From contig JBKPDY010000131.1 in the NCBI GenBank assembly GCA_046728155.1, positions 1-23,810 of the forward strand: a stretch of DNA of 23,810 bases, written 5' to 3'. The stretch comes from CAWDLX01 sp046728155. GTDB taxonomy: Bacteria; Actinomycetota; Actinomycetes; Mycobacteriales; Micromonosporaceae. Each line of letters starts with the position of its first letter. The stretch's first letter is position 1. The position numbers and the translations under genes were made by a program. The notes below the pieces were generated by a model. That model saw only the letters and a list, made by a program, of their open reading frames with translations, had not been told where the DNA came from and did not search any database. Shown here one piece after another: positions 1 to 7,228 of this stretch.

Positions 1-2
1 GC

Positions 3-323
3 GAGTTCGAGCCGTGGGCACCGCCACAACCGTTTGACGACAACACCTACGGCTTCCCCAACCGCAGGTTCACTAAGCCCGAGCTTCTCGGGTACGTCGA
101 CTGGTGCCGCGGCCGCGTACGCCAGACCCTTGACGGCCTCATCGAGGAGATGGCCGCTCGGCCACTTCCAAGCGCGCATCGATACCACGGAATGCTGTTC
201 GCGGTGATCGTCGGCAGCATGCCGCTGCACATCGTTGAACACGCCTCCCAGATCCGTCAGTTCCTCACCGCCGCAGGCCTCACAGTGCAACCCATGCCCG
301 GTGACCGTGGGTACAGGGGTTGA
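3..323 (+). CDS. DinB-like protein, C-terminal part
   Basis: The reading frame is open from the window edge and stops at 321-323, leaving 106 residues of a gene whose start lies outside. The residues around GMLFAVIVGSMPLHIVEHASQI carry a helix with H and E spaced as in the last helix of the DinB/YfiT four-helix bundle, where a conserved His helps bind a metal ion; the ending HASQIRQFLTAAG is typical of the family. DinB-like proteins include metal-dependent thiol transferases and many members of unknown role, so no substrate is proposed. Codon use has strong G/C third-position bias, supporting real coding. The family assignment rests on the C-terminal pattern only; the N-terminal metal ligands cannot be seen. 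Confidence 0.6.
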   Translation, partial: EFEPWAPPQPFDDNTYGFPNRRFTKPELLGYVDWCRGRVRQTLDGLIEEMAARPLPSAHRYHGMLFAVIVGSMPLHIVEHASQIRQFLTAAGLTVQPMPGDRGYRG

Positions 324-625
324 CCGTGATGGGTGATCCAGACGGTCCGAGGCGGACGCCCGCAGAACGCCTGACCGTCTCGGTCGCCGCGTCGCGCCGT
401 CGCCGCTGCGTGGCGAGAGCGCCACCTTGTCGTCGGAGTCGTCATCGTCCGGCGTGGTGATCGAGTGAACGGTGACGGCGGCGCGTCGGCGCCGGGGAGG
501 GATTCGACGGCCACCTGCCCCGATGCCGGCCGCCGGGAAGGAACGCCAGGAACCATGCGGCGGCGCGCGGTGCGACTTCACGGCCGGTCATCAGTGGCGG
601 AAGTGACGAAGAACCGTCATTTGCC
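324..625. other. gene-free stretch
   Basis: About 300 bases with several short overlapping frames on both strands, none with a convincing ribosome binding site or recognisable protein. Arginine- and proline-rich translations in all frames are what random high-GC DNA gives. I see no RNA gene, repeat or strong hairpin here. Confidence 0.5.
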
Positions 626-662
626 ATTAGAGCTAGTAGCCAGCATCACTTCTAGCTCTAAT
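626..662. promoter_or_regulatory. perfect 11-bp inverted repeat, probable operator
   Basis: ATTAGAGCTAG at 626-636 is exactly mirrored by CTAGCTCTAAT at 652-662, with 15 nt between. The arms are AT-rich against a roughly 65-70% GC background. The right arm touches a good ribosome binding site, AAGGAG at 663-668. The centre-to-centre spacing is about 26 bp, close to two and a half helical turns, which suits a dimeric regulator; the site would then overlap the start of a leader. It could instead form an RNA hairpin that hides the ribosome site. Confidence 0.5.
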
Positions 663-904
663 AAGGAGTGACGGTCCTTGACCAGTTTTCGTCACTGCCA
701 CCCGGCGGCCTCACGCGGCGTCGTGGCCGGGAACGTGGTCGTCCTACAGGACCTCGACGCGTTTGGGGTCGAGCGGGCGACCCATCTCGCCCGCCCGATG
801 GGCGCGCTGGGCCGACCCCAAGGAGTGCGACATGCCGGCGCCGCGTCCAATAGAGTGCAGGGCGCGCCCGAACCCGACAGCGGATGCACTTCACGGAGGC
901 TCCT
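663..904 (+). other. ribosome site with no convincing gene; possible truncated gene start
   Basis: AAGGAG at 663-668 stands 9 nt ahead of a TTG at 678. That frame runs 76 codons to 908 (…VVAGNVVVLQDLDAFGVE…) and overlaps the start of the next lipoprotein gene by a few bases. A GTG at 668 in another frame is too close to the ribosome site to use it. No product resembles a known family. One reading is a regulator gene, once controlled by the inverted repeat just upstream, of which only the leader and first codons remain. Confidence 0.2.
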
Positions 905-1690
905 GTGAACAAACGACTAACAGCGGGTATCGGCATCATCGCCGCCGCAGCATTCGCCTTTTCTGGTTGCGCCGCAACCGGCACACCGACTACGACCATC
1001 ACGATCACAACGTCCCAGATCTCGCCCGCAGAGGCTCTGACCGCCGCACTAGGCAAGCTCAAGGGTCAGAGCTACGACGTGAACCTGACGAACCGCGGGG
1101 GCACCATCAGCGCGCACGCCTCCGTCCACGGTGCAGAAAACAGCGCCTCTTTCTCCGAGCAGGGATCCGTCGAGGGTCAGCACGTCTCCATCTCGGCCAC
1201 CGAGGTTGGCACCAGGCTATGGGTCAAGGCCGACTTCGGCCCGCTCAACGCTCAACTGAGCATCGACCCGTCAAAATGGATGCTCGTCGATAAATCGAGG
1301 ATAACTAAAGTTAGTGGCGTGCCGTTCGACCTCGCCGGTCCAGACGCCTTCGGCGTCACCGGCCTGCTGACCAGCGTGAGCGGCGTTACGCGTACCGATG
1401 CGACCCACCTGGCCGGCACGGTTGATCTCACCGCCGCAACCGGGATAAACAAGCCGGCCGCCGAGGACCTGACCAAGGCCGGCGCTGTAGCGAAGACGCT
1501 GCCAATCGCCGTGACGCTGGACGACCAGGGCCGTCTCGTCGAACTGAAGATCACGGCCAGCGGGACTGCGGCCGATCTTGCTGGACAGCTTGTCATCTCC
1601 AACCACGGATCGCCCGGACCTATCACGACCCCTCCCGCCGCCGATGTCATTCCCGCGCCGCCGGCTCTCTACGAGATCCTCAACAGCTGA
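905..1690 (+). CDS. LppX/LprG-like lipoprotein
   Basis: The GTG at 905 follows CGGAGG at 895-900 with good spacing; an upstream ATG at 884 lies before the ribosome site and is not preferred. The 261-residue product starts with a basic N-terminus, a hydrophobic stretch (IGIIAAAAFAFSG) and a lipobox ending FSGC at about residue 23, so it should be exported and lipid-anchored. The mature part has the pattern of the LppX/LprA/F/G group: a repeated beta-rich half-barrel with motifs such as LKGQSYDVNL, a WMLVD segment and a conserved VTLDDQGRLVELKI near the C-terminus. In mycobacteria such proteins carry lipids across the cell envelope; the same role here is inference. It stands alone, with the structured gene-free stretch downstream. 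Confidence 0.7.
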   Translation: MNKRLTAGIGIIAAAAFAFSGCAATGTPTTTITITTSQISPAEALTAALGKLKGQSYDVNLTNRGGTISAHASVHGAENSASFSEQGSVEGQHVSISATEVGTRLWVKADFGPLNAQLSIDPSKWMLVDKSRITKVSGVPFDLAGPDAFGVTGLLTSVSGVTRTDATHLAGTVDLTAATGINKPAAEDLTKAGAVAKTLPIAVTLDDQGRLVELKITASGTAADLAGQLVISNHGSPGPITTPPAADVIPAPPALYEILNS

Positions 1691-1695
1691 GCCCG

Positions 1696-1707
1696 AGGCC
1701 CGGGCCT
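1696..1707 (+). terminator. short GC palindrome after the lipoprotein gene
   Basis: AGGCCCGGGCCT is a perfect 12-nt palindrome beginning 6 nt after the stop codon; flanking GAGGC and GCCTC allow an alternative looped stem. There is no T-run. It is a weak terminator candidate supported only by position. Confidence 0.25.
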
Positions 1708-1744
1708 GTTGCCTCTCGAAGAGATGGACCCGGATCGGGTGATG

Positions 1745-2230
1745 TCTAACCTCGGTGGGAGGAGGCGAAGCTGCTAGGCGGGTGGAGCTCAAGCAACGTT
1801 CGCCAGGCAGCCCGCGAACGGCTTCTGGACGCGATGGAGGTTCGTGGCGGCGGTATCCCGTGACGTCTGGCCCTTCGCGGGTAGGGCTGAGCCGGGTGGC
1901 CTTCGGACTCCTCTTCGAGCCGGGCAACCGCGACCTTGGTGAGCCTCGAAAGCTGCCAAAAGGGCCCACGCACAAAAGGCGCATGGTCGCGGCGTGGGGA
2001 CTGCCGGCGGCAATCGATCGCTCGAGCCTTCAGCGACGTACGAGCCGGAGTCCGAGGAGGTTCGTGCGGCACGCCGCTCTGCGGGGTCAGAACGTTGGCC
2101 GGCAAGACCGGCCGGATTCCCAAGCTGTCGGCCGCAACGTGGGGTCGGCGCCTTCTGCGCTCTCACTTGATGTCGCCTCTTTGTCACTGGCCATCCGCAC
2201 CCTTAGCGGGACCGCAGGGAAAGAGGGGCG
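1745..2230 (+). ncRNA. candidate ORF-less group II intron relic or other structured RNA
   Basis: No reading frame here looks like protein, yet the stretch contains nested complementary segments: CGAAC 1815-1819 with GTTCG 1840-1844; CCCG 1857-1860 with CGGG 1878-1881; CCCACGC 1965-1971 with GCGTGGG 1992-1998; and two flanking GCCGGG blocks around 1891 and 1919. The wording of the sequence (for example AGCTCAAGCAACGTTCGCC, then GGGCAACCGCGACCTTGG) resembles domain I of group II introns common in actinobacteria as I remember them. I see no reverse transcriptase/maturase ORF and cannot place a domain V or exact ends, so this would be a broken copy. The strand is chosen from that resemblance. Family assignment is inference; the stems are visible. 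Confidence 0.35.
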
Positions 2231-2343
2231 CCTAACCATGGGTCCGGACAATGGCGTTCCGGGAAGTTCTGACCTCCCCTTCCCGCCAGCCGCCGCTAAC
2301 GGCGGAATAGCCGACTGAGCAGGCGATTGAATGCGTCTCGTGA

Positions 2344-2736
2344 GTGCTTCGCCCGATCTTGCGAGCGGCTGTTTGCGCCCGTTCCCTGAGCGCGTTCTGG
2401 GCGGGTCTCTTGGGTGGCACGGTCTATGAGGACGACGACTTTCATAGCGTGATCGTCGACGGCAAGTGGCGGTTCGGCGTGCAGTTCGCGCCGAACCGCG
2501 TCCCGCCCGGGTGGCCCGACGGGCCGCTGCAGCAACAGGTCCACCTCGATCTGCATGTCGAGGACATCCGGGCCGCGCATGAACACGCGATCTCGCTCGG
2601 TGCCGGCTGCTCAAGGCAGCCGACGACCTTGACACCGAGGAGGGCCATCAGGTCTACGCCGATCCCGCCGGGCACCCGTTCTGTCTGGGCTGGCACCGAA
2701 ACGTGCCTGCCGAACACGACTTCGGCGCGACGAAGG
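2344..2736 (+). pseudogene. VOC-family (glyoxalase-like) protein, frameshifted
   Basis: From about 2370 one frame reads …SLSAFWAGLLGG… VYEDDDFHSVIV … HLDLHVEDIRAAHEHAISLGA, the standard pattern of a small VOC (glyoxalase/bleomycin-resistance fold) protein. Near 2605 the match jumps one frame to LLKAADDLDTEEGHQVYADPAGHPFCLGW, the usual closing strand with the GHPFCL motif. A one-base indel within 2600-2612 explains this. The N-terminal strand (normally ending in D-P-R before LAAFW) is not recognisable, so the start is also damaged; GTG 2344 is only the first possible start of the open frame. Family members bind a metal ion and act on varied small molecules; no substrate can be given. A hairpin directly follows. 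Confidence 0.65.
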
Positions 2737-2758
2737 GCGAAGCCGTTTCGGGCTTCGC
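2737..2758 (+). terminator. hairpin after the VOC remnant
   Basis: GCGAAGCC at 2737-2744 pairs perfectly with GGCTTCGC at 2751-2758 across a 6-nt loop, about 40 nt after the last recognisable VOC codon. There is no T-run, which is usual for high-GC actinobacterial terminators. Confidence 0.5.
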
Positions 2759-3286
2759 GGCGACGCAGCAACGCCCAGGTCGGCAGCCCTCACGACCGGG
2801 CGTAGACATCATCGCCGGTGGGCTGTTCGTGCTCGCCGGCCCGGCCGGCGCGCGCTGCGTCTGGTCAGGATCACGCCGTCTCGATGTCGAAGTGGATCAC
2901 GTCGAAGAAGCCGCCTTCTTCAGCTCACCCGTGCGGATCTCTAACAGCTGGTCACTGTTCGGTGCGGTCTGCAGACCCCAAACCGTGGGAGGCTGCCGTC
3001 AGGCTCACCCGTATGGCCGCTTCAACGCTTGCCGACGCGGCAGGCAAGCTCAGTGTCTATCCCGGCGAGGAGCTTGAACGTGTACGGCCGAAAGATGGCC
3101 TTGCCGCACTGTCCCTTGGCAGCCGGGATTGGGGTGTCCTGGATGATCGCATCGCCCGGCGCGCCACGGCACTGCAGGGGTCGTCGCAGGCGTGTATCAG
3201 GACAGCATCGACACGCCTCTTCCTTGGCGAGGCAGCAGCGCGCAGCGCGCCGCGCGGCGGCGGCATACCCGAAGGAGGAGATCAGT
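2759..3286. other. no supported gene
   Basis: Open frames exist on both strands (for example a plus-strand stretch reading RLTRMAASTLADAAGKLSVY near 3000-3060 and a minus-strand stretch reading AIIQDTPIPAAKGQCGKAIF near 3090-3150), but neither has a good start or a recognisable family, and they exclude each other. This may be the remains of a gene. Nothing else stands out until the ribosome site of the next gene. Confidence 0.4.
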
Positions 3287-3766
3287 ATGGGCTGCAGCGA
3301 CTCGATCAATGAGCTCATTCAACAAGCCGTTGATGATCTATCTAACCCCTTTACTTTCTACCACTTCGCCCTCCAGCGCACCTTTCTGCCGTACCAGCCG
3401 GGGCCGGTCTACGCCGTGTCGGATTCGGTGCAAGGCACCATGCAGGCCCTCGTCAACCCGCTCGGAACCAACTTCAAAGGTCTGGTGGCGGGGCACGTGC
3501 ACTGGGCGCCTCACGCGAACTACTTGAACGAGTTCACGAGCCTGACACTCACCCAAGGCGGGGTTCACTTCGAGTACAGCGCCTCCTCATCTGGAATCCC
3601 ACGGACCGAGCTGGTTGACGTTGGCTGCTGGGGGAGTGCCGACAGCTTGTTGCTTTGGGGTCACGAGAAGCAGACAACGAGTGGCTATCAGATTGGGCTT
3701 CCATCACAAGAGGTGCTTTTGATTACAAAAGTCGTGATTGACCCGTCGAAGATTCATTTTCCGTAG
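3287..3766 (+). CDS. hypothetical protein, 159 aa
   Basis: The ATG at 3287 is preceded by GGAGG around 3271-3275, which decides this start over longer frames. The product begins MGCSDSINELIQQAVDDL, has no signal peptide or membrane helix, and is rich in aromatic and small polar residues (FTFYHFALQRTFLPYQPGPV, AGHVHWAPHANYLNEFTSLT, VDVGCWGSADSLLLWGHEK). The second half looks beta-rich. Third-position G/C bias is weaker than in neighbours, with AT-rich codons near both ends, suggesting a recent arrival. I do not recognise a family. No partner gene is adjacent; the downstream gene faces it. Confidence 0.65.
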   Translation: MGCSDSINELIQQAVDDLSNPFTFYHFALQRTFLPYQPGPVYAVSDSVQGTMQALVNPLGTNFKGLVAGHVHWAPHANYLNEFTSLTLTQGGVHFEYSASSSGIPRTELVDVGCWGSADSLLLWGHEKQTTSGYQIGLPSQEVLLITKVVIDPSKIHFP

Positions 3767-3847
3767 GTAACCGGGGCGACGGCCCAACAAGCGTAGACCG
3801 CATTGGGAGGCGCCCAAACCACTTTGATCAGTTGGCCTTAGACAACA

Positions 3848-4105
3848 TCAGCCTCGGTGAGACTTCGTAACAGCGACCACAGTCGCGTCGACGACGACGC
3901 GAGGGTTGGCTGACCTGTACGCGATTACCGCCACCACAAACGACGCGGCCGCTACCACAAACGACGCGGTTGCCATGGGGCAAGCCACAAAGGAGCCGAA
4001 CCAGTACTCGGCCGACGCGTTTTCTTCGCCCAGCGCCCGTTCAGGGGCGTCCTGCGGGGCGTCGGTGTCTGCGTCCGCGTCGTCCTCGTCCGGCTCATCG
4101 CGCAT
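3848..4105 (-). CDS. small membrane protein with acidic N-terminus, possibly 3'-truncated
   Basis: Read on the minus strand from ATG 4105, the product is 85 residues: an acidic head (MRDEPDEDDADADTD…), a helix (about residues 43-62) rich in Phe, Val and Ala, then RSANPRVVVDATVVAV and an early stop. G/C at third positions is high on this strand and the opposite frames look like shadows, supporting real coding. No ribosome site is obvious; a TTG at 4132 would add nine hydrophobic residues. The C-terminal NPRV-V-DATVVAV reads like the first strand of a domain that is then cut off, so the gene may be truncated. The function is unknown. It is convergent with the preceding gene. Confidence 0.45.
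   Translation of the reverse strand: MRDEPDEDDADADTDAPQDAPERALGEENASAEYWFGSFVACPMATASFVVAAASFVVAVIAYRSANPRVVVDATVVAVTKSHRG
3933..3969. repeat. tandem 21-bp duplication inside the membrane helix
   Basis: ACCACAAACGACGCGG occurs at 3933-3948 and again at 3954-3969, exactly 21 bp apart. On the minus strand this duplicates seven residues of the transmembrane helix (ASFVVAA then ASFVVAV), keeping frame. Confidence 0.8.
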
Positions 4106-4140
4106 GGCGATCAGGAACAGCGCCAGCTTCAACGTTGACG

Positions 4141-4408
4141 GCCTACCACCGTTGGCTCATCTCTGAGGACCGCGAGATCGCCGCCCTCACCGATGGCCTG
4201 GTGCCGGTTGTCCGGCTCCCGGAATGCGCGCCCGACCTGGCCGGGCATGGCTGACATCGTTGCCGACGTCATCGAGCTCGGCCTGTCCCCGGAGGAGATC
4301 GGGCGCCGCCTGGAGATGGATGAGGAGGAGGTCGACCGGCTCGCCGACCGCGGCGACATGCGTAAGGGGCACGCCGTCGACGGCTTCAACACAGGGTGGA
4401 CAGTATGA
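4141..4408 (+). pseudogene. ParB-like/HTH protein fragment, 5'-truncated and frameshifted
   Basis: From 4141 one frame reads AYHRWLISEDREIAALTDGL then VPVVRLPE; around 4215-4245 the reading jumps to a second frame reading ADIVADVIELGLSPEEIGRR then LEMDEEEVDRLADRGDMRKG, with its stop at 4406. The second part is a helix-turn-helix-like segment (LSPEEIGRRLEMDEEEVDRL). Order and wording fit the C-terminal half of ParB/Spo0J-like actinobacterial proteins in which a small nuclease-like domain precedes an HTH, but the N-terminal domain is missing, so the family call is tentative. The junction with unrelated sequence is just before 4141. Confidence 0.4.
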
Positions 4409-4476
4409 GTTTGGGGGGCGACTGGAACCGAACCGGCCGGTGCTCCGTCTAATGGGCGAGGTATTGAGGGGAGGCT

Positions 4477-5013
4477 ATGAGACATACCACCCTAATGATC
4501 GCCATAGCCGGCCTGACCTTCGCAGTTGCGGCCTGCGGAGACGCGCACGCAGCCCGAGCCGGCGCCGCTCCTGAGGTCGCGACCTCCGCCGTCGCCCCCA
4601 GTTCAAGCCCATCGCGTATCCGAGTCGTCACAGAGCAGGATGCAGACCTCTTCTTGTGGGTCAGCAACCAGTCATTCCAAGACGCCTCCGTCGGGCTGAA
4701 AGTCAGCATCGACGACACCGCCATAGTCGATCAACGCTTCGAAGTGCAGGGCCAGCACAACTGGGTTCTCTTCCCGGTCACCGTGCCCCCGGGTGATCAC
4801 GCACTCAACGTCGTATCCGATACAGGGGCCCAGCTGAAGCAGGCGTTCACGCTGCCCACGCAGGGACGACGGTACGCCGTCATCGATTACTGGTATTACC
4901 CTCCCTGCAGCGCGGTGACCGCAGCCAGCGGCACAGCGGCGGCCTGCGCGAACCCCGGCGAGGGCCGGCACATCACGTGGCAAACAGCGTCCACCCCGTT
5001 CGTCTTCAGCTAG
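4477..5013 (+). CDS. secreted lipoprotein, unknown family
   Basis: ATG 4477 follows a GAGGGGAGG stretch about 5 nt upstream. The 178-residue product has a classic lipoprotein signal peptide (MRHTTLMIAIAGLTFAVAAC) with the lipidated Cys at residue 20, then a low-complexity Ala/Ser/Pro linker to about residue 47 (…VAPSSSPSR). The mature domain is beta-rich: RIRVVTEQDADLFLWVSNQS, VGLKVSIDDTAIVDQRF, WVLFPVTVPPGDHALNVVSD. This pattern suggests an immunoglobulin-like or CARDB-like fold. Two cysteines (about residues 146 and 158) in the C-terminal loop (PPCSAVTAASGTAAAC) could form a disulfide. I cannot name the family. It has no operon partner. Confidence 0.7.
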   Translation: MRHTTLMIAIAGLTFAVAACGDAHAARAGAAPEVATSAVAPSSSPSRIRVVTEQDADLFLWVSNQSFQDASVGLKVSIDDTAIVDQRFEVQGQHNWVLFPVTVPPGDHALNVVSDTGAQLKQAFTLPTQGRRYAVIDYWYYPPCSAVTAASGTAAACANPGEGRHITWQTASTPFVFS

Positions 5014-5314
5014 GGCGCCACCGCAAGGTCGCCACCGCCATCGGTCAGAGCATCCGCTCGGCGTCAAAAGGCCCCCTGGTACCGGCCGAGAGTCGGGCCA
5101 CGATGAAGCTCGGGCCGCTGTTCACCTAATGACGGAAGGGGCGAAACGCCCGTAACGGTCGCATAACGCTCGGCGCGCTTCGCCGTGACCTCACCCCCAG
5201 GTACGCCGTAGAGTCCCGTTTCGGCGGTACCTCGGGGGCAGCCGCATCTCGAGATGTGGGGGTTCTGGACCCGCTCGCCCGGTGGACACAACGGACTGTA
5301 CGAGCCGGACCGCA
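5014..5314. other. intergenic stretch with a small hairpin
   Basis: Between a plus-strand gene and a minus-strand gene that converge. GGGCG at 5139-5143 and CGCCC at 5147-5151 form a tight AAA-loop hairpin, a weak bidirectional terminator candidate. A short frame ending about 5128 (…MKLGPLFT stop) might be the tail of a lost gene. Nothing else is supported. Confidence 0.35.
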
Positions 5315-5650
5315 TCATGCGTCTTGATGCTCGCGACTCCCAGCAAGGAAGTCCCCGAGATGCAAGAGCTCGAAGACCCGCGCGATCTGGCCGTGGGCGC
5401 CGACGACGCGCACGGTCCTGCCCGCCGCTTCGGCACGGGTCTTCAAGAAGATGATCGCACCAATGCCGGTCGCGTCAATGAACGATGCGTCCGACAGATC
5501 AACTACGATCGTCGTCAACGCCTCGTTCCCGAGAAGCGTCGTCGTGTGTACGAATAGCTCCGGGCTAGCAGATAAATCGATCTCGCCGGTTAGCCCGATC
5601 CGGGCCGTTTGGGCATCCGAGGTTATGAAGATCGAGAAGCGACGGACCAT
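5315..5650 (-). CDS. STAS-domain anti-sigma factor antagonist, phospho-site altered
   Basis: Of two in-frame ATGs, 5650 is preferred because GGGGG lies 6 nt before it; the one at 5671 has no ribosome site. The 111-residue product is a complete single STAS domain: ARIGLTGEIDLSASPEL, LTTIVVDLSDASFIDATGIG, then AGRTVRVVGAHGQIARVFEL. Such proteins bind and sequester anti-sigma kinases (SpoIIAA/RsbV type), freeing a stress sigma factor; phosphorylation of a Ser in the D-S-[ST]-G loop switches them off. Here the loop reads D59-A-T-G, so the usual phospho-Ser is Ala, with Thr at the next position. It may be permanently active, use the Thr, or have left the classic pathway. No kinase or phosphatase gene is adjacent. 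Confidence 0.8.
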   Translation of the reverse strand: MVRRFSIFITSDAQTARIGLTGEIDLSASPELFVHTTTLLGNEALTTIVVDLSDASFIDATGIGAIIFLKTRAEAAGRTVRVVGAHGQIARVFELLHLGDFLAGSREHQDA

Positions 5651-5847
5651 TTGTCGCCCCCATGCGGGCATAGATCGCGGCCGAGGTCTGGAGCCAACAC
5701 CCGGATCTTAGACCTCAAGATGATCGAAGTACATCGTCCGCCCGGCACCGGCGATCAGAGCCAGACCGGCGTGGACGTGTACCTCTCGTCTCAGTCACTC
5801 GCTGGCCCGTCGCGACGGGGTGTTCTGGCTACTTCAGCCTGCTGTGG

Positions 5848-6255
5848 CGGTGCGTTGCGGATCGCCCCGGGCCTCCGCGGCTGGTATCTCTCACACCCGC
5901 CCTGTTCGTCCACGTGAACAACCTCATGGCGATCGCCCGCGAGGAGATCTTCGGCCCCGTCCTCACCGTCTCTTCCTACGTCGGGGACCACAGCGCCCTC
6001 GCCCTCGCCAACGACAACCCGTACGGCCTCGCCGCCGGCGTGTGGACGAAGGACCCCGACCGGGCTACCTGGTTCGCCCGCCGCCTACGCGCCGGCACTG
6101 TCCACATCAACGGCACCCAGACTGGCCTGCAGCATCCGCTCGGCGGTTACAAGGCCAGCGGCATCGGCCGCGAGCTGGGGCGGGAGGGTCTGCATCACTA
6201 CCTGGAGACGAAGGTCGTCGCAGGACACCCGCGGATCGTCCAGAACGGCCCCTAA
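5848..6255 (+). pseudogene. aldehyde dehydrogenase, C-terminal remnant
   Basis: From 5914 the frame reads NNLMAIAREEIFGPVLTVSS, then NPYGLAAGVWTKD, RAGTVHINGTQTG and PLGGYKASGIGRELGREGL, the conserved last quarter of NAD(P)-dependent aldehyde dehydrogenases (EIFGPV motif, oligomerisation segment). Just upstream RIAPGLRGWYL in another frame aligns with the family's G-W-Y-L-x-P-x-L-F segment, so an indel lies about 5890-5900. The catalytic Cys and Glu and the Rossmann domain are absent. Only about 130 of some 480 residues remain; the product cannot be active. Stop at 6253-6255. Confidence 0.8.
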
Positions 6256-6387
6256 GCGCTGCCGGCACTCGGTGCGGCGGAGGGTATCGAGATATTGCCA
6301 CCTACTGGAGGTGGGTGCCCGATGTATCGGGCCCAGGCAGGGGCCCAGGGGCGGCCCGCTCGCCCCCGGACTGCCACGGGAGGATCT

Positions 6388-6873
6388 ATGAACAAGATCG
6401 TCAAGATGGGGCTCGTCGTGGCGGCGGCCGGCTCGCTAGGGATGTTCACCGCTTCCGCCGCATACGCGGGCGGCAATGGTGCATTCACCTTCACCCAGCA
6501 CGACCGCGACGTCGTCGACGTCAGCTCCGACTCCAACCCGTGCACTGGAGACACGGGCACGCTCACCATGACCTATAGCGACATCTTCCACGCGACCATC
6601 AACAAGACCGGCTCGTGGTTCACTGGCACCCTCCAAGGCACCATCGAGTTCGTGCCCGACAACCCCGCGGCCGTCGCCTACAGCGGACATTTCGCCGCCT
6701 GGTTCGGCGACGAGAACAACCTGCGCAACGACGTCGAACACAGCACATTCAATGCTCACCTGACCGGCACCGACGGAACCACCGTCGGCGTACACGACAA
6801 CGCCCAGGCAGCGATGAACGCCAACGGCGTCATGACGGTCTCCTTCGACCACGCGCTCTTCTCCTGCGGATAG
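6388..6873 (+). CDS. secreted protein, 161 aa, unknown family
   Basis: ATG 6388 follows ACGGGAGGA (about 6375-6383) at ideal spacing. The product has a Sec signal peptide (KIVKMGLVVAAAGSLGMFT, cleavage probably after AYA at about residue 27). The mature part is beta-rich and polar: FTFTQHDRDVVDVSSDSNPC, GTLTMTYSDIFHATIN, GTLQGTIEFVPDNPAAVAYS, then ANGVMTVSFDHALFSCG. Two Cys, one early and one at the very end, could join the strands in a disulfide. The strand pattern suggests a small lipocalin- or jelly-roll-like barrel; this is inference. Many actinomycetes carry such small exported proteins of unknown role. A hairpin follows the gene. Confidence 0.8.
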   Translation: MNKIVKMGLVVAAAGSLGMFTASAAYAGGNGAFTFTQHDRDVVDVSSDSNPCTGDTGTLTMTYSDIFHATINKTGSWFTGTLQGTIEFVPDNPAAVAYSGHFAAWFGDENNLRNDVEHSTFNAHLTGTDGTTVGVHDNAQAAMNANGVMTVSFDHALFSCG

Positions 6874-6941
6874 CGGGAGCCTAAGAGTCACAAGGACGGC
6901 CATTCCGCGAATCCCTCGCGCGAATTCATGTGTCTCGGCCG

Positions 6942-6980
6942 CGAAGCCCCACCGTCAACCCCCGTGCCGGCGGGGCTTCG
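6942..6980. terminator. bidirectional terminator hairpin
   Basis: CGAAGCCCC at 6942-6950 pairs perfectly with GGGGCTTCG at 6972-6980 over a 21-nt loop, located between two convergent genes. GC-rich, no T-run. Confidence 0.55.
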
Positions 6981-7052
6981 TCGCGGCGTCGCTACGGCTG
7001 GAACACTCCCCGCGCTCCACACGCCGACGTTCGCGGCGACGGCAGGCAAGGT

Positions 7053-7227
7053 TTAGCGCCGCGTTCGTGATGCCACACGTTGGCGTTCCGTCACGGCCGC
7101 GCTCAGCAGGACACGGATCATCTCCGATCGGCTGCGGTTGCTCGCCGCGGCCAGCTCGTCGATAGCGGCCAGGCCGGAGTCGGACAGCCAGACGCCGACG
7201 AAGTGGGGGACGTTTCCTCAACGTCAT
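7053..7227 (-). pseudogene. ribbon-helix-helix (CopG-like) regulator, +1 frameshift near the start
   Basis: On the minus strand ATG 7227 begins MTLRKRP; after a run of five C (plus-strand GGGGG near 7206-7210) the matching frame shifts by one to HFVGVWLSDSGLAAIDELAA, then ASNRSRSEMIRVLLSAAVTE, ending at 7053. This is a textbook ribbon-helix-helix: a short N-terminal DNA-reading strand, then helix A (LAAIDELAA), turn and helix B (RSEMIRVLLSAAV). Removing one C would restore a protein of about 57 residues. RHH proteins are dimeric repressors, often antitoxins or plasmid control factors that bind their own promoter. The run of C makes either a true mutation, a sequencing slip or slippage-based expression possible. 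Confidence 0.6.
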
Positions 7228-7228
7228 G

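Noticed and set aside
1755..2318. 187-codon plus-strand frame after the lipoprotein
   Set aside because: No ribosome site, no family pattern, and it runs through several RNA-like complementary stems; Arg/Gly/Ser-rich composition fits non-coding DNA.
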